DNA of 64,000 bases from Actinocrispum wychmicini (lineage in GTDB: Bacteria; Actinomycetota; Actinomycetes; Mycobacteriales; Pseudonocardiaceae). The stretch spans positions 186,001 through 250,000 of the forward strand of contig NZ_SLWS01000008.1 in the NCBI RefSeq assembly GCF_004345645.1, written 5' to 3'. Below, in pieces: positions 1 through 8,028 of this stretch (its first letter is position 1; each line of letters starts with the position of its first letter). The notes under the pieces were generated by a model that worked only from the letters and a program-made list of their open reading frames with translations, did not search any database and was not told the origin of the DNA. A program made the position numbers and the translations under genes.

Positions 1-2
1 CA

Positions 3-857
3 CCAGGGGCGCGTTGCGTCACACCGAACGCGTTGGCGCGCACGGACAGCCCAGCGGACCACTACACCGTCGTCGGCGGCGGCAAGACCGGTATCGACGC
101 GTGCCTGTGGCTGCTGGCGCAGGGAGCCGACCCGGACCGGCTGACGTGGATCGTGCCGCGCGACGCGTGGCTGCTGAACCGGGCGAACATCCAGCAGGGC
201 CCGCGGCACGCCGACGCGATCGGCCGGATGATGGCCGCCCGCGCCCAGGCCGTTGTCGATGCGACGTCACGGCACGACCTGTTCGACCGTCTGGAGGCGT
301 GCGAGGGGCTGATGCGGCTGTCCCAGGACGTCCGGCCCACGGCGTACCGCTGCGCCACGGTCACCCGGCTGGAGCTGGGGCAGCTCCAGCGGATCAAGGA
401 CGTGGTGCGGATGGGACGCGTGCGGAAGGTCGGCGTGGACGAGATCGTCCTGGACCACGGCACGATCCCGACGACGCCGGGGACCGTGCACGTCGACTGC
501 ACGGCCGACGGCCTGGCGCCGCGCCCGGTCGTGCCGGTCTTCGCCGGCGACCACCTCACGCTGCAGGCGGTCCTGGTCTGCCAGCAGGTCGCGAGCGCCG
601 CGATGATCGCGCACGTCGAGGCGACCCGCACCGACGACGAGACCAAGAACGAGCTGTGCGCCCCGATCCCGCACCCCAGCATCGACGCCCACTGGATCAC
701 CACGACCCGCGCGTCGGTCGCGGCGCTGCGGCGCTGGCAGCGGGATCCGGACCAGCTGGACTGGCTGGTCGCCAGCAGGCTGGTGCCGAACTTCGGCGGC
801 CGCGCCCCCGACGAGCTGCTGCGGGTCCAGCAGGAGAAACTGGCCGCGCTGGCGTGA
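3..857 (+). CDS. NAD(P)/FAD-binding oxidoreductase, 5' end cut off
   Basis: The reading frame is open from the first bases of the window, so the true start lies upstream. A glycine-rich dinucleotide-binding loop (VVGGGKTG) is followed by a segment DPDRLTWIVPRDAWLLNRAN, a pattern I associate with actinobacterial FAD/NAD(P)-binding proteins of about 450 residues. The visible part is therefore the C-terminal two thirds. A TTG at position 33 could be taken as a start but has no ribosome site, and coding continues upstream of it. Substrate unknown. The next gene, an F420-type nitroreductase-fold protein, follows after 79 bp on the same strand. Confidence 0.75.
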   Translation, partial: PGARCVTPNALARTDSPADHYTVVGGGKTGIDACLWLLAQGADPDRLTWIVPRDAWLLNRANIQQGPRHADAIGRMMAARAQAVVDATSRHDLFDRLEACEGLMRLSQDVRPTAYRCATVTRLELGQLQRIKDVVRMGRVRKVGVDEIVLDHGTIPTTPGTVHVDCTADGLAPRPVVPVFAGDHLTLQAVLVCQQVASAAMIAHVEATRTDDETKNELCAPIPHPSIDAHWITTTRASVAALRRWQRDPDQLDWLVASRLVPNFGGRAPDELLRVQQEKLAALA

Positions 858-936
858 TCGGGCCGCTCCGGAATGCGCACGGGGGCTCCTCGGTTGACGA
901 TCGTGAGGTGACGAACACCGAGAAAGGACCGCGACG

Positions 937-1374
937 ATGCCATTGACCGGGGAGTACGAGCCCAGCCCCTTCGACTGGGCCAGCCAACAGGTCGAGAAGT
1001 ACGAGAGCTCGGGTGGCACCGAGGGCACCGAGCACGAGGGCAAGCCGGTGATCGTGTTGACCACCAAGGGCAACAAGTCCGGCAAGATCCGCAAGTCGCC
1101 GCTGATGCGGGTGGAGCACGACGGCACGTACGCGGTCGTGGCCTCGCTGGGCGGCGCGCCGAAGCACCCGGTCTGGTACCACAACGTCGTCGCCAACCCC
1201 CTGGTCGAACTCCAGGACGGCCCGGTCCGCAAGGACTACACCGCCCGTGAGGTGACCGGCGACGAGAAGGCCGTCTGGTGGGAGCGCGCGGTCGAGGTCT
1301 GGCCGGCCTACGCCGAGTATCAGACGAAGACCGACCGGCAGATCCCGGTTTTCGTGCTCGAACCGGCGAACTGA
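937..1374 (+). CDS. Nitroreductase/deazaflavin (F420)-dependent oxidoreductase family protein
   Basis: A 145-residue protein of the Ddn-like family, which binds F420 or related flavins in actinobacteria. It begins PLTGEYEPSPFDWASQQVEKYE. It has the family core: VIVLTTKGNKSGKIRKSPLMRVEHDG, then the cofactor-region motif HPVWYHNVVANP. Length is typical. The start follows a good ribosome site (GAAAGGA about 8 nt upstream). Substrate cannot be told from sequence. A second, more divergent family member lies at 2702-3157. Confidence 0.9.
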   Translation: MPLTGEYEPSPFDWASQQVEKYESSGGTEGTEHEGKPVIVLTTKGNKSGKIRKSPLMRVEHDGTYAVVASLGGAPKHPVWYHNVVANPLVELQDGPVRKDYTAREVTGDEKAVWWERAVEVWPAYAEYQTKTDRQIPVFVLEPAN

Positions 1375-1390
1375 CTCGAACCGCCGGCCG

Positions 1391-1613
1391 GTTCCGTTCG
1401 CCCGCCACGACCATTGCGACGACCCCGAGGCGGTGTTTCAGGCGCTCGCCGCCCAACCGTTCGACCTCGCGAAGCCACCGTTGCTGCGGGCCGCCCTGGT
1501 TCGGCTGCCCGGTGCCGATGCTGGTGATCCGGCACATGGTGGCCACGGACCGGCCGTTCCTCACGTCCGACCCGCGCCACCTGGCGGCGTATCAACGACG
1601 ATTCAGCTCGTGA
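1391..1613 (+). pseudogene. Relic of an NRPS condensation domain
   Basis: No intact gene fills the gap between the nitroreductase and the hydrolase. In one forward frame from about 1391 the translation reads DPEAVFQALAAQPFDLAKPP then LLRAALVRLPGAD. This strongly resembles the PFDL..PLLRA.L.RL segment of nonribosomal peptide synthetase condensation domains. At about 1520 the similarity continues in another frame as LVIRHMVATD, matching the position of the HHxxxD catalytic motif (here RHMVATD). A frameshift plus loss of both flanks implies a dead fragment. It overlaps the 3' end of the next gene by about 11 bp. Confidence 0.55.
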
Positions 1614-2703
1614 CCGTGGCGTTGCCACAGAACGCGGCGCCCAGGACCTTGGATTCCGCCATCGCGAACCTCGTCGGGTCGATCTCGGTAGCGCCGGCCG
1701 TCACCGACATCTCGAACCGCATCCGGCCGTCAGCGGTGCCGTACATCGCCGTGGAGTAGCCGTGGATGCTGCCGCTGTGGCCGACAACGGTGCCACCACA
1801 CGCGGCGCCCGCGTCGAACTGGCTGAGCCCCAGCCCGTACCCGCTCACCGGGTGCGGCTTGCGCATCTCGGTGAGCATCGCCGGGCTCAGCAGCCTGCCG
1901 CCGAGGAGCGCGGCCAGGAACGTGTCCAGATCGTGCGTGGTGGAGATCATCTCACCGGCGCTGAACGCCCACGACGGGTTCAACGCCGTGATGTCGACAA
2001 CGCCTTTCTCGTAACGGAAATAGCCGTGCGCGTGCGGGCCTGGGATGAACGGCCAGCTGCCGGGCAGGAACGTGGCACGCATGCCCAACGGACGCAGGAT
2101 CCGTTGCTCGACCTGGGTGGCGTACCGGGTGCCGGTGACCTTCTCGATCAGCAGGCCGGCCAGGACGTAGTCGGTGTTCGAGTACGAGAAGCTGGTGCCC
2201 GGCTCGAACAACGCGGGCTTGGCGAGCGCCAGCCGGACCAGGTCGGCCGGCCGGTACGTGTGCCAGCGGGCGTCCAGGAACGGCTGGCCGGTCATGGGAA
2301 TCCCCGGCGAGCCGGGCTCGCCCGTGTAGTTGAAGATACCGCTGGTGTGCTGCAGCAGCATCCGGACGGTGATCCGGTGGTCCAGCGCGAACTCCGGCAG
2401 GTACTGGTCGACGGGTGCGTCCAGGCCGATCCGGCCGTCGTCCACCAGCTGCAGGACCACTGTGGACACCACGGTCTTGGTGACGCTCCCGGCCCGGAAC
2501 CGGCCGTCGGTCGGCGGCGGTGTCATGTCACCCAGTCGGGTCGAGCCGGCTGAGCCGGTCCAGTCGCCGCGCGGGGTGTGCATCCGCACCTGCACCCCGG
2601 TGACACCGAGGGCGACCAGCTCGGCCATGGCCTGCTGGACCGGGCTCTGACTGGGCGTGATCATCCCGACCGCGAGCGTCGCGGCGAGTAATGTCGTTAT
2701 CAT
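1603..2703 (-). CDS. Serine hydrolase, beta-lactamase / D-Ala-D-Ala carboxypeptidase family
   Basis: A 366-residue secreted or membrane-anchored penicillin-binding-type hydrolase. After an N-terminal hydrophobic segment (ITTLLAATLAVGMI), the catalytic SxxK is seen in GSVTKTV, the YxN motif in SYSNTDYVLAG, and the KTG-equivalent as HSG in VGHSGSIHGYS. LQHTSGI is also typical of class C-like enzymes. It probably acts on peptidoglycan peptides or small esters outside the cell. The start is an ATG at 2703; an upstream in-frame start would lengthen the N-terminus by only 10 residues. That ATG overlaps the divergent start of the next gene. Confidence 0.85.
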   Translation of the reverse strand: MITTLLAATLAVGMITPSQSPVQQAMAELVALGVTGVQVRMHTPRGDWTGSAGSTRLGDMTPPPTDGRFRAGSVTKTVVSTVVLQLVDDGRIGLDAPVDQYLPEFALDHRITVRMLLQHTSGIFNYTGEPGSPGIPMTGQPFLDARWHTYRPADLVRLALAKPALFEPGTSFSYSNTDYVLAGLLIEKVTGTRYATQVEQRILRPLGMRATFLPGSWPFIPGPHAHGYFRYEKGVVDITALNPSWAFSAGEMISTTHDLDTFLAALLGGRLLSPAMLTEMRKPHPVSGYGLGLSQFDAGAACGGTVVGHSGSIHGYSTAMYGTADGRMRFEMSVTAGATEIDPTRFAMAESKVLGAAFCGNATVTS

Positions 2704-3157
2704 GGCCCCGACGATCGGCGATCCCGCTGCCAACCACCTGAGCGCTCGCTGTCACCCCGCTGCCATCAGTGTCAGCGCCCTCAAGCACCGGCTCGTCACC
2801 ACGTTCCAGCGGCACGTCGCCAACCCCGTGCTCCGGCGGGTGCCCGTCCAGACCCTGCTGGAGACCACCGGCCGGCGCTCCGGCCAGCCCAGGGTGACCC
2901 CGGTCGGCGGCCGCCGGGTCGGCCAGGAGTTCTGGATCGTGTCCGAGTTCGGCACGAAATCCCAGTACGTCCGCAACATCCAGGCCGACCCGCGGGTCCG
3001 GGTCAGGATCCGCGGCCGGTGGCACTCAGGCACCGCCCACCTGCTCCCGGACGACGACGCCCGCGCCCGGCTCAGGTCGCTGCCGCGCCTGAACAGCGCC
3101 GCTGTCCGCGCGATGGGCACTGACCTGCTGACTGTCCGCGTCGACCTCACGGGGTGA
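2702..3157 (+). CDS. Nitroreductase family deazaflavin-dependent oxidoreductase
   Basis: About 151 residues. The core LLETTGRRSGQPRVTPVGGR, followed by EFWIVSEFGTKSQYVRNIQA and DPRVRVRIRG, is diagnostic of the F420/Ddn-like split-barrel family, and is more distant from the 937-1374 protein. The N-terminus is uncertain. An ATG at 2702 fits the frame but overlaps the ATG of the divergent hydrolase; homology proper starts near residue 23 (SALKHRLVTTF). The 3' end overlaps the convergent ltrA-like gene by 11 bp. Confidence 0.75.
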   Translation: MAPTIGDPAANHLSARCHPAAISVSALKHRLVTTFQRHVANPVLRRVPVQTLLETTGRRSGQPRVTPVGGRRVGQEFWIVSEFGTKSQYVRNIQADPRVRVRIRGRWHSGTAHLLPDDDARARLRSLPRLNSAAVRAMGTDLLTVRVDLTG

Positions 3158-4331
3158 TGCGCAGGCCCCGCCAGACCGTCTCGGCGGCGGCGTGCACGAC
3201 CATCACCAGGGCGACGACCCCGGCGGTCGCGGCCGGACCGCCCGGCCCGGCCAGCACCGCGCCCAGCACGATCAGCACGGCCGACGCCATCCGGACCGCC
3301 GTCAGGAACAAGCTGGCGCCGATCGACAACGACCTGATCCACGCCATCGCGGCGACGCACACGGCCGCGGGCAGGCCCATGGCGAGCTGGGCGCCCAGGC
3401 CAAACTCGTGGGTCTCGTACGCCTTGACCGCGACCTGGGCACCCGCGCCCATCGCCCCGATCGCCGCGAACACCAGCAGGTGCCCGTAGCCCCACAGGAA
3501 CGCGACCCGGTTGCTGGACATCAGGGCGCGTCCGTCCACGAAGTCGAAGTACAGCCACCACACCGCGAAGGCGGACACCAGCACGGCGATGCCGATCAGC
3601 AGCAACGGCAGGGTGACGCCGTGCTCGAACGACCCCTCGATGGCCATGGTGGCGGCCAGAATGGACTCGCCGAGGACGATCAGGGTGAACAACCCGTAGC
3701 GTTCGGTGATGTGGCCGAGGTGGAACGCCTGCCGGTTCCCGCCCTTCACCGCCCATTGCGGAACGAACAGCTCCAGCAGGATGACCACGACGAAGCCCAC
3801 GTACCGGATCGGTAGCGGGACCGCCAGCAGCGCGACCCACAGCACGGTGGTCCCGGCGATGCCCTTCGCGTACCGCATGGCGAACGTTCGCTCAGCGGGG
3901 TGGTGCCGGGCACCGCGCGTCCACAACAGAACCAACGGGATGCGCGCGGCCGCGTACGTGAGCGTCAACGGGACGTAGTTGCCGTGGAACGCGGACGGCA
4001 TGCTCGCCGCGATCCCCAGCGCGCCAAGCATCTGGACGAGGGTCAGCAGCCGGTACGTGACGTCGTCGTTGTCGAACGCGCTGCCGAACCACGAGAACAG
4101 CATCCACGTCCACCAGACGGGAACGAACAGCAGCGAGTACCGGATCGCGCCGTCCAGCCCATGCCCCGCGCTCACCGCGTGCGCCAGCTCGTCGGCCAGA
4201 ATCGCGGCGGACACCACGAAACACAGGTCGAACAGCAGCTCGAGCGGGGTGCTCGCGCGGTGCGGCTCGGTGTGGTCCCGCAACGGCATCGGCCGGGACC
4301 ATCGACGGACACGGGTAGACGGCTCAGTCAC
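3147..4331 (-). CDS. Low temperature requirement protein A (LtrA) family membrane protein
   Basis: A polytopic protein of about 394 residues with roughly ten membrane segments. The N-terminal signature TPLELLFDLCFVVSAAILAD, the internal AERYGLFTLIVLGES-type motif (seen as ITERYGLFTLIVLGESILA) and YGHLLVF are typical of LtrA proteins, whose biochemical role is unknown. I chose a GTG at 4331 (VTEPSTRVRRW) preceded by GGGGGT rather than a TTG 30 bp further out. Confidence 0.85.
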   Translation of the reverse strand: MTEPSTRVRRWSRPMPLRDHTEPHRASTPLELLFDLCFVVSAAILADELAHAVSAGHGLDGAIRYSLLFVPVWWTWMLFSWFGSAFDNDDVTYRLLTLVQMLGALGIAASMPSAFHGNYVPLTLTYAAARIPLVLLWTRGARHHPAERTFAMRYAKGIAGTTVLWVALLAVPLPIRYVGFVVVILLELFVPQWAVKGGNRQAFHLGHITERYGLFTLIVLGESILAATMAIEGSFEHGVTLPLLLIGIAVLVSAFAVWWLYFDFVDGRALMSSNRVAFLWGYGHLLVFAAIGAMGAGAQVAVKAYETHEFGLGAQLAMGLPAAVCVAAMAWIRSLSIGASLFLTAVRMASAVLIVLGAVLAGPGGPAATAGVVALVMVVHAAAETVWRGLRITP

Positions 4332-4411
4332 TTGACCCCCAAATCCAGACTTAGGCCCCAAAGGGTAACCCGTTCACACCCACTGGGCCGCGCCACCGCC
4401 ACCACGGTCAG

Positions 4412-4428
4412 GTTCGCCACTGGCGAAC
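4412..4428. promoter_or_regulatory. Perfect 8-1-8 palindrome, candidate operator
   Basis: GTTCGCCA-C-TGGCGAAC is a perfect inverted repeat in the 189-bp divergent region between the LtrA gene and the CDGSH-globin fusion, about 90 bp upstream of the latter's start. The symmetry and size fit a dimeric repressor site. No regulator gene is adjacent, so the binder is unknown. Confidence 0.45.
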
Positions 4429-4520
4429 ACGCGAGCGGGGTGTCCGGGCGTGCGGCACCCTGGGGCTGAGCGGCTGGAAAGTCGCTTGATTCGGGCACGC
4501 CGAACGGGAAGGGTCGATTC

Positions 4521-6275
4521 GTGGACACGACCGTCGAAACCGACGAACACAGCAGTGCGGCGCCCTCCCCGCAGCAGCTGGCCGACGCTGCCGCCACCGC
4601 GACCGCCCTCGCGGAGCAGTGGCCGGCCGGTGCCGAACGGTTGCGGGCGAGTGTGATCCGTCCGCTGGCCGCCGCGGCCGGCGACCTGGCAGGGCGCCCA
4701 GCTTCCTCTGTGGACCTGGTGGACCTGACCAGATCGGTGACTCGGCTGACCGCGTCCGCGCAAGTCCCCGCCCAGGTGATCGAGGCGGCCGCGGCCCTGC
4801 AGGACCTGGCGTTGCGAGTGGCCCGTTCGGAGTCCGACGAGGCCGCCACCTCCTTGCTGGCGGAGCTCACCGAGCTGCAGGCGGGTGCCCGCCCGGGAAT
4901 CCGAGTGGCGCACAACGGCCCGTATCTGGTGACGGGCGCGGACAACCTGCGTACGTACCTCGGTGAACCTGTCGGGACCCGCCCACAGATGGCACTGTGC
5001 CGTTGTGGAGCGTCGGAGTCGAAGCCGTTCTGCGACGGCAGCCACGCCCATACCGGCTTCACAGGCGACAAGGACCCTAACCGCGTCCCGGACCGCCGCG
5101 ACACCTATGAGGGCGGCACGGTGACCGTGTACGACAACCGTGGCCTGTGTCAGCACTCAGGATTCTGTACCGACCGGTTGAGCACGGTGTTCCACAGTGG
5201 CAGCGAGCCGTTCGTGACACCCAGCGGCGGTCGGATGGACCAGATCGTGGCGGCGGTGCGCGCCTGCCCTTCGGGCGCGTTGAGCTACGGCGTCGACGGC
5301 CGGGAAGCCCGCGAGCAGGTCGACCAAACCCAACGCCCCGCCCAGATCGAAATCTCCAAGGACGGCCCCTACCGGATCACCGGCGGCATCGCCCTCACCG
5401 GCGACCAAGGCGAGGAAATCCAGCGCCCCCAAGGAGCCTCGCACGAACACTACGCGCTCTGCCGCTGCGGCCAGTCCCAGAACAAACCGTTCTGTTCGGG
5501 CATGCACTGGTACGTGAACTTCAGCGACCCGCCCCTGCCCGAAGACCCGACGATCTTCCAGTGGGCCGGCGGCTACCCGGCCCTGCTGCGCCTGACGAAG
5601 ACCTTCTACTCCCGTTACGTGCCAGAGGATCCACTGCTGTCCCCGCTGTTCGCGAACATGTCCCCGGACCACCCGGAGCGGGTGGCGAGCTGGCTGTCCG
5701 AGGTCTTCGGCGGCCCGGACTTCTACAGCGGCCACTACGGCGGCTACTCCAGGATGATCGGCGAGCACATCGGCAAGTGCCTCACCGAGGAACAACGCGC
5801 CCGCTGGTCCCAACTGATGGTCCAGGCAGCCAACGACGTGATGCTCCCCAACGACGCGGAGTTCCGAGCCGCCTTCGTGTCCTACATCGAATGGGGCACC
5901 CGCCTCGCGGTGGAGAACTCGCAAACCGAGTCCAAGCCCCCGATGAACATGCCGATGCCGCACTGGTGGTGGGTCTGCGACGCGACCCCAGGAGCCCGAG
6001 TCTCAGCCCTGGCCGAACCCGAAGAAGACCCAGCGGTCCTCCCGGCCGAAGGCGAACCGGTCAGCTACGCCAAGCACGTGAAGACCCTCTTCCGCCGAAC
6101 GGACCGAAACTCCATGAAGTTCGTCTTCGACCTCTGGTCCTACAAGGACGTATCCCAGCACGCAGACCACATCCTGGCCCGCCTGAGCAACGGAACCATG
6201 CCCTGCGACGGCCCCTGGCCCCAAGAAAAGCTCAACTGCTTCAGCCAATGGATCGAAGCCGGAAAGCCGGAGTAG
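4521..6275 (+). CDS. CDGSH / ferredoxin-like / truncated-hemoglobin fusion protein
   Basis: 584 residues with an unusual redox architecture. Residues 1-120 are an alanine-rich helical region. Residues about 130-185 form a CDGSH iron-sulfur domain (C160, C162, C171, H175). Residues 200-260 look like a small ferredoxin-type domain (C210, C216, C249). Residues 280-335 form a second CDGSH domain (C314, C316, C325, and H329 within CSGMH). Residues 345-465 match a group II truncated hemoglobin (PLLSPLFANMSPDHPERVAS; likely proximal His 416). A last module of about 80 residues ends in WPQEKLNCFSQWIEAG. It may be a cytosolic electron-transfer or gas/NO-handling protein; this is inference. The GTG start follows GGGAAGGG. 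Confidence 0.85.
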   Translation: MDTTVETDEHSSAAPSPQQLADAAATATALAEQWPAGAERLRASVIRPLAAAAGDLAGRPASSVDLVDLTRSVTRLTASAQVPAQVIEAAAALQDLALRVARSESDEAATSLLAELTELQAGARPGIRVAHNGPYLVTGADNLRTYLGEPVGTRPQMALCRCGASESKPFCDGSHAHTGFTGDKDPNRVPDRRDTYEGGTVTVYDNRGLCQHSGFCTDRLSTVFHSGSEPFVTPSGGRMDQIVAAVRACPSGALSYGVDGREAREQVDQTQRPAQIEISKDGPYRITGGIALTGDQGEEIQRPQGASHEHYALCRCGQSQNKPFCSGMHWYVNFSDPPLPEDPTIFQWAGGYPALLRLTKTFYSRYVPEDPLLSPLFANMSPDHPERVASWLSEVFGGPDFYSGHYGGYSRMIGEHIGKCLTEEQRARWSQLMVQAANDVMLPNDAEFRAAFVSYIEWGTRLAVENSQTESKPPMNMPMPHWWWVCDATPGARVSALAEPEEDPAVLPAEGEPVSYAKHVKTLFRRTDRNSMKFVFDLWSYKDVSQHADHILARLSNGTMPCDGPWPQEKLNCFSQWIEAGKPE

Positions 6276-6340
6276 AACCAGACAAGGACAACCGACACCG
6301 AGGCCGACCGGCAAACAAAGGCGGCCGCCAACCGGCAGTC

Positions 6341-6359
6341 GGCAGCCGGGACGGCTGCC
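6341..6359 (+). terminator. Hairpin, possible terminator
   Basis: GGCAGCC-GGGAC-GGCTGCC forms a perfect 7-bp stem with a 5-nt loop, 66 bp after the stop of the CDGSH-globin gene. There is no T tract, as is common in actinobacteria, so the terminator role is inferred from position. Confidence 0.45.
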
Positions 6360-6454
6360 AGGCGAGGCGGTTGGTAGGCGGGGGTTGGCAGCGGGGATGG
6401 CTGGCAGGCGAGGCAGTCGGCGCGGCTGGCAGGCGAGACGCTGATAGGCGGGCG

Positions 6455-6534
6455 GGCTGGTAGGTGGGGTTGGTGGTTGAGATGGCTGGCGGGCGGGGTT
6501 GGTGGTTGAGGTGGCTGGTAGGTGGGGTTGGGCC
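6455..6534. repeat. 29-bp G-rich tandem repeat, about 2.8 copies
   Basis: Three near-identical units start at 6455, 6484 and 6513. Each begins GGCTGGtaGGtGGGGTTGG, and the first two continue into TGGTTGAG. More diverged GGCTGGCAGGCGAG-like copies extend back to about 6350. The plus strand carries many GG and GGGG runs, so G-quadruplex formation is plausible. The tract lies in the 438-bp gap between convergent genes and holds no credible gene. Confidence 0.7.
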
Positions 6535-6543
6535 ATGGTTAGA

Positions 6544-6703
6544 GGTTCGATTTTACACGGGGAAGCGGCGGTATAAGCTGGCTGCGGCGGCAGGCCAAAA
6601 GCCGCCGAAACGGCCGAGTCCGGGGTGGAGGAACGGGGAACCCTTGGCCTGCCGGCGTAGTCGGCTTGCACCGCCGCGAGGGGTCCCCGTGTCAAATCGA
6701 ACC
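6544..6703. repeat. Long imperfect palindrome (about 58-bp arms) between convergent genes
   Basis: The left arm (6544-6600, starting GGTTCGATTTTACACGGGG) pairs with the right arm (about 6641-6703, ending CCCCGTGTCAAATCGAACC). There is one 5-nt insertion in the right arm and about eight mismatches, several of which would be G-U pairs in RNA. The loop is about 40 nt. It ends 11 bp short of the VOC gene stop. It could be a bidirectional terminator, a miniature mobile element or an RNA hairpin. No terminal target duplication was recognised. Confidence 0.65.
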
Positions 6704-6713
6704 GGCGGTCCAC

Positions 6714-7088
6714 TTACCCCCGAACAACCTCGCTGACATAAAGCACATTCCCGTCCGGGTCCCGGAAGTCGAACATGACCGGCACACCCGGCCAGTTCAG
6801 CAGCTCGTCGACATCCACCCCACCATCCGACAGCTGGGCGTGCAGCGCCGCCGCGTCCTCGGTCGTGAAGCGGATTCCGGTGTCGACGCCCGCGAACTCC
6901 TGGTCACGGGCCGGGGTCAGGGCGATGGTGGTGCTGGACCGATGCGGCCGCAGCTCGATCCACCGGCCGCCGAACCGCGGTACCGGCGCGTCCATGATCT
7001 TCTCGAAGCCCAGGGTGCCGACGTAGAACTCCAGTGCCCGGTCCTGGTCGCTGACCGGGATGCCCACGGTCCGTATCGCGTCGATCAT
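6714..7088 (-). CDS. VOC family (glyoxalase/bleomycin resistance-like) protein
   Basis: 124 residues with the paired beta-alpha-beta-beta-beta fold pattern of the vicinal oxygen chelate superfamily. It starts IRTVGIPVSDQDRALEFYVG and ends in FDFRDPDGNVLYVSEV, which carries the late metal-ligand-type Asp/Glu positions. Substrate cannot be assigned. It is divergent from the APH-like gene across 139 bp and convergent toward the hairpin region. Confidence 0.88.
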   Translation of the reverse strand: MIDAIRTVGIPVSDQDRALEFYVGTLGFEKIMDAPVPRFGGRWIELRPHRSSTTIALTPARDQEFAGVDTGIRFTTEDAAALHAQLSDGGVDVDELLNWPGVPVMFDFRDPDGNVLYVSEVVRG

Positions 7089-7227
7089 CGTGTCCTCCTC
7101 AGTGGTGTGCGTTCACAGGTGACGTAGAAGCTGTGTCGCCGTCCTCGACATCCTCCGGAGAAGTTTTTTTGTTTTGACGACATCGACGCAGGGTGGTCCA
7201 CGTAGGTCCGGTGGCTAACATGATCTT

Positions 7228-8025
7228 ATGAGCGTTCCCCCGGCCGAGGCGCCGACCGGACATGTACCCGTGCCCGAGGTCGTCGCGAAGATCGCGGGCG
7301 CCGCCGTCATCACCCCGGTGTGGCGAAACGAGCTCGGCGGCCTGACGTTCCGGCTCGACAACGACCGATACGTGAAATGGGTCGCCGCGGGCACTCCGGA
7401 AATCGACCTGCCCGGCGAAGCCGAACGTCTGGAATGGGCGCGGCGCTGGGCACGCGTGCCGCGAGTCGTCGACCACGGCACCGATTCAGCGGGCGACTGG
7501 CTGGTCACCGCGGCCGTCCCTGGCACGTCCGCGGTGGATCCCAGGTGGAAAGCCGAGCCCGTCACCGCGTCGGCCGCGATCGGCCACGGGTTGCGCCTGC
7601 TGCATGACACCGTACCGGTGGACGACTGCCCGTTCGACTGGAGTGTGGAGCGGCGGCTCGTCCGCGCCGACGAACGGATCGCCGAGGGCGGGGGACCGGC
7701 CGACTGGGCGCCCGAGCATCGGCATCTTGAGCTGGCCGAGGCACGACAACGGATCGGTGCGCCACCGGCGATCGACCGGCTCGTGGTATGCCATGGGGAT
7801 ACCTGTGTTCCCAACACGTTGATACACGACGACGGCACGTTCGCCGCGCACGTCGACCTGGGGTCGCTCGGGGTGGCGGACCGGTGGGCCGACCTGGCGG
7901 TGGCAGCCTGGAGCCTGGGCTGGAACTACGGTCCCGGTTTCGACGGGATCCTGTACGACGCGTACGGGATCGAACCGGACCAGGAACGGATCGCCTACTA
8001 CCGCCTGCTGTATGACCTCGCCTGA
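7228..8025 (+). CDS. Aminoglycoside 3'-phosphotransferase-type kinase
   Basis: 265 residues. The Brenner motif CHGDTCVPNTLI holds the catalytic Asp and metal-binding Asn. It is followed by AHVDLGSLGVADRWADLAVA, equivalent to the DFG-like metal site and the following helix of APH(3') enzymes. An upstream lysine in YVKWVAAG fits the ATP-anchoring lysine. It may inactivate aminoglycosides or phosphorylate another small molecule; resistance is not proven. A TAACAT element 15 bp upstream of the ATG and no clear ribosome site suggest a leaderless transcript. Confidence 0.85.
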   Translation: MSVPPAEAPTGHVPVPEVVAKIAGAAVITPVWRNELGGLTFRLDNDRYVKWVAAGTPEIDLPGEAERLEWARRWARVPRVVDHGTDSAGDWLVTAAVPGTSAVDPRWKAEPVTASAAIGHGLRLLHDTVPVDDCPFDWSVERRLVRADERIAEGGGPADWAPEHRHLELAEARQRIGAPPAIDRLVVCHGDTCVPNTLIHDDGTFAAHVDLGSLGVADRWADLAVAAWSLGWNYGPGFDGILYDAYGIEPDQERIAYYRLLYDLA

Positions 8026-8028
8026 CAC

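Noticed and set aside
62..1564. 500-codon minus-strand open frame across the first genes
   Set aside because: Arg/Ser/Pro-rich low-complexity translation, antisense to two well-supported genes. Typical GC-rich shadow.
6350..6534. CRISPR-like array
   Set aside because: Units are contiguous with no unique spacers and no cas genes, so it is a plain tandem repeat.
6544..6570. tRNA-like T-loop sequence GGTTCGA
   Set aside because: No acceptor, D or anticodon stems could be folded around it. It is better explained as part of the long palindrome.
7228..8025. Naming the kinase as a specific aminoglycoside resistance gene
   Set aside because: Family motifs are clear, but sequence alone does not show drug specificity or resistance.
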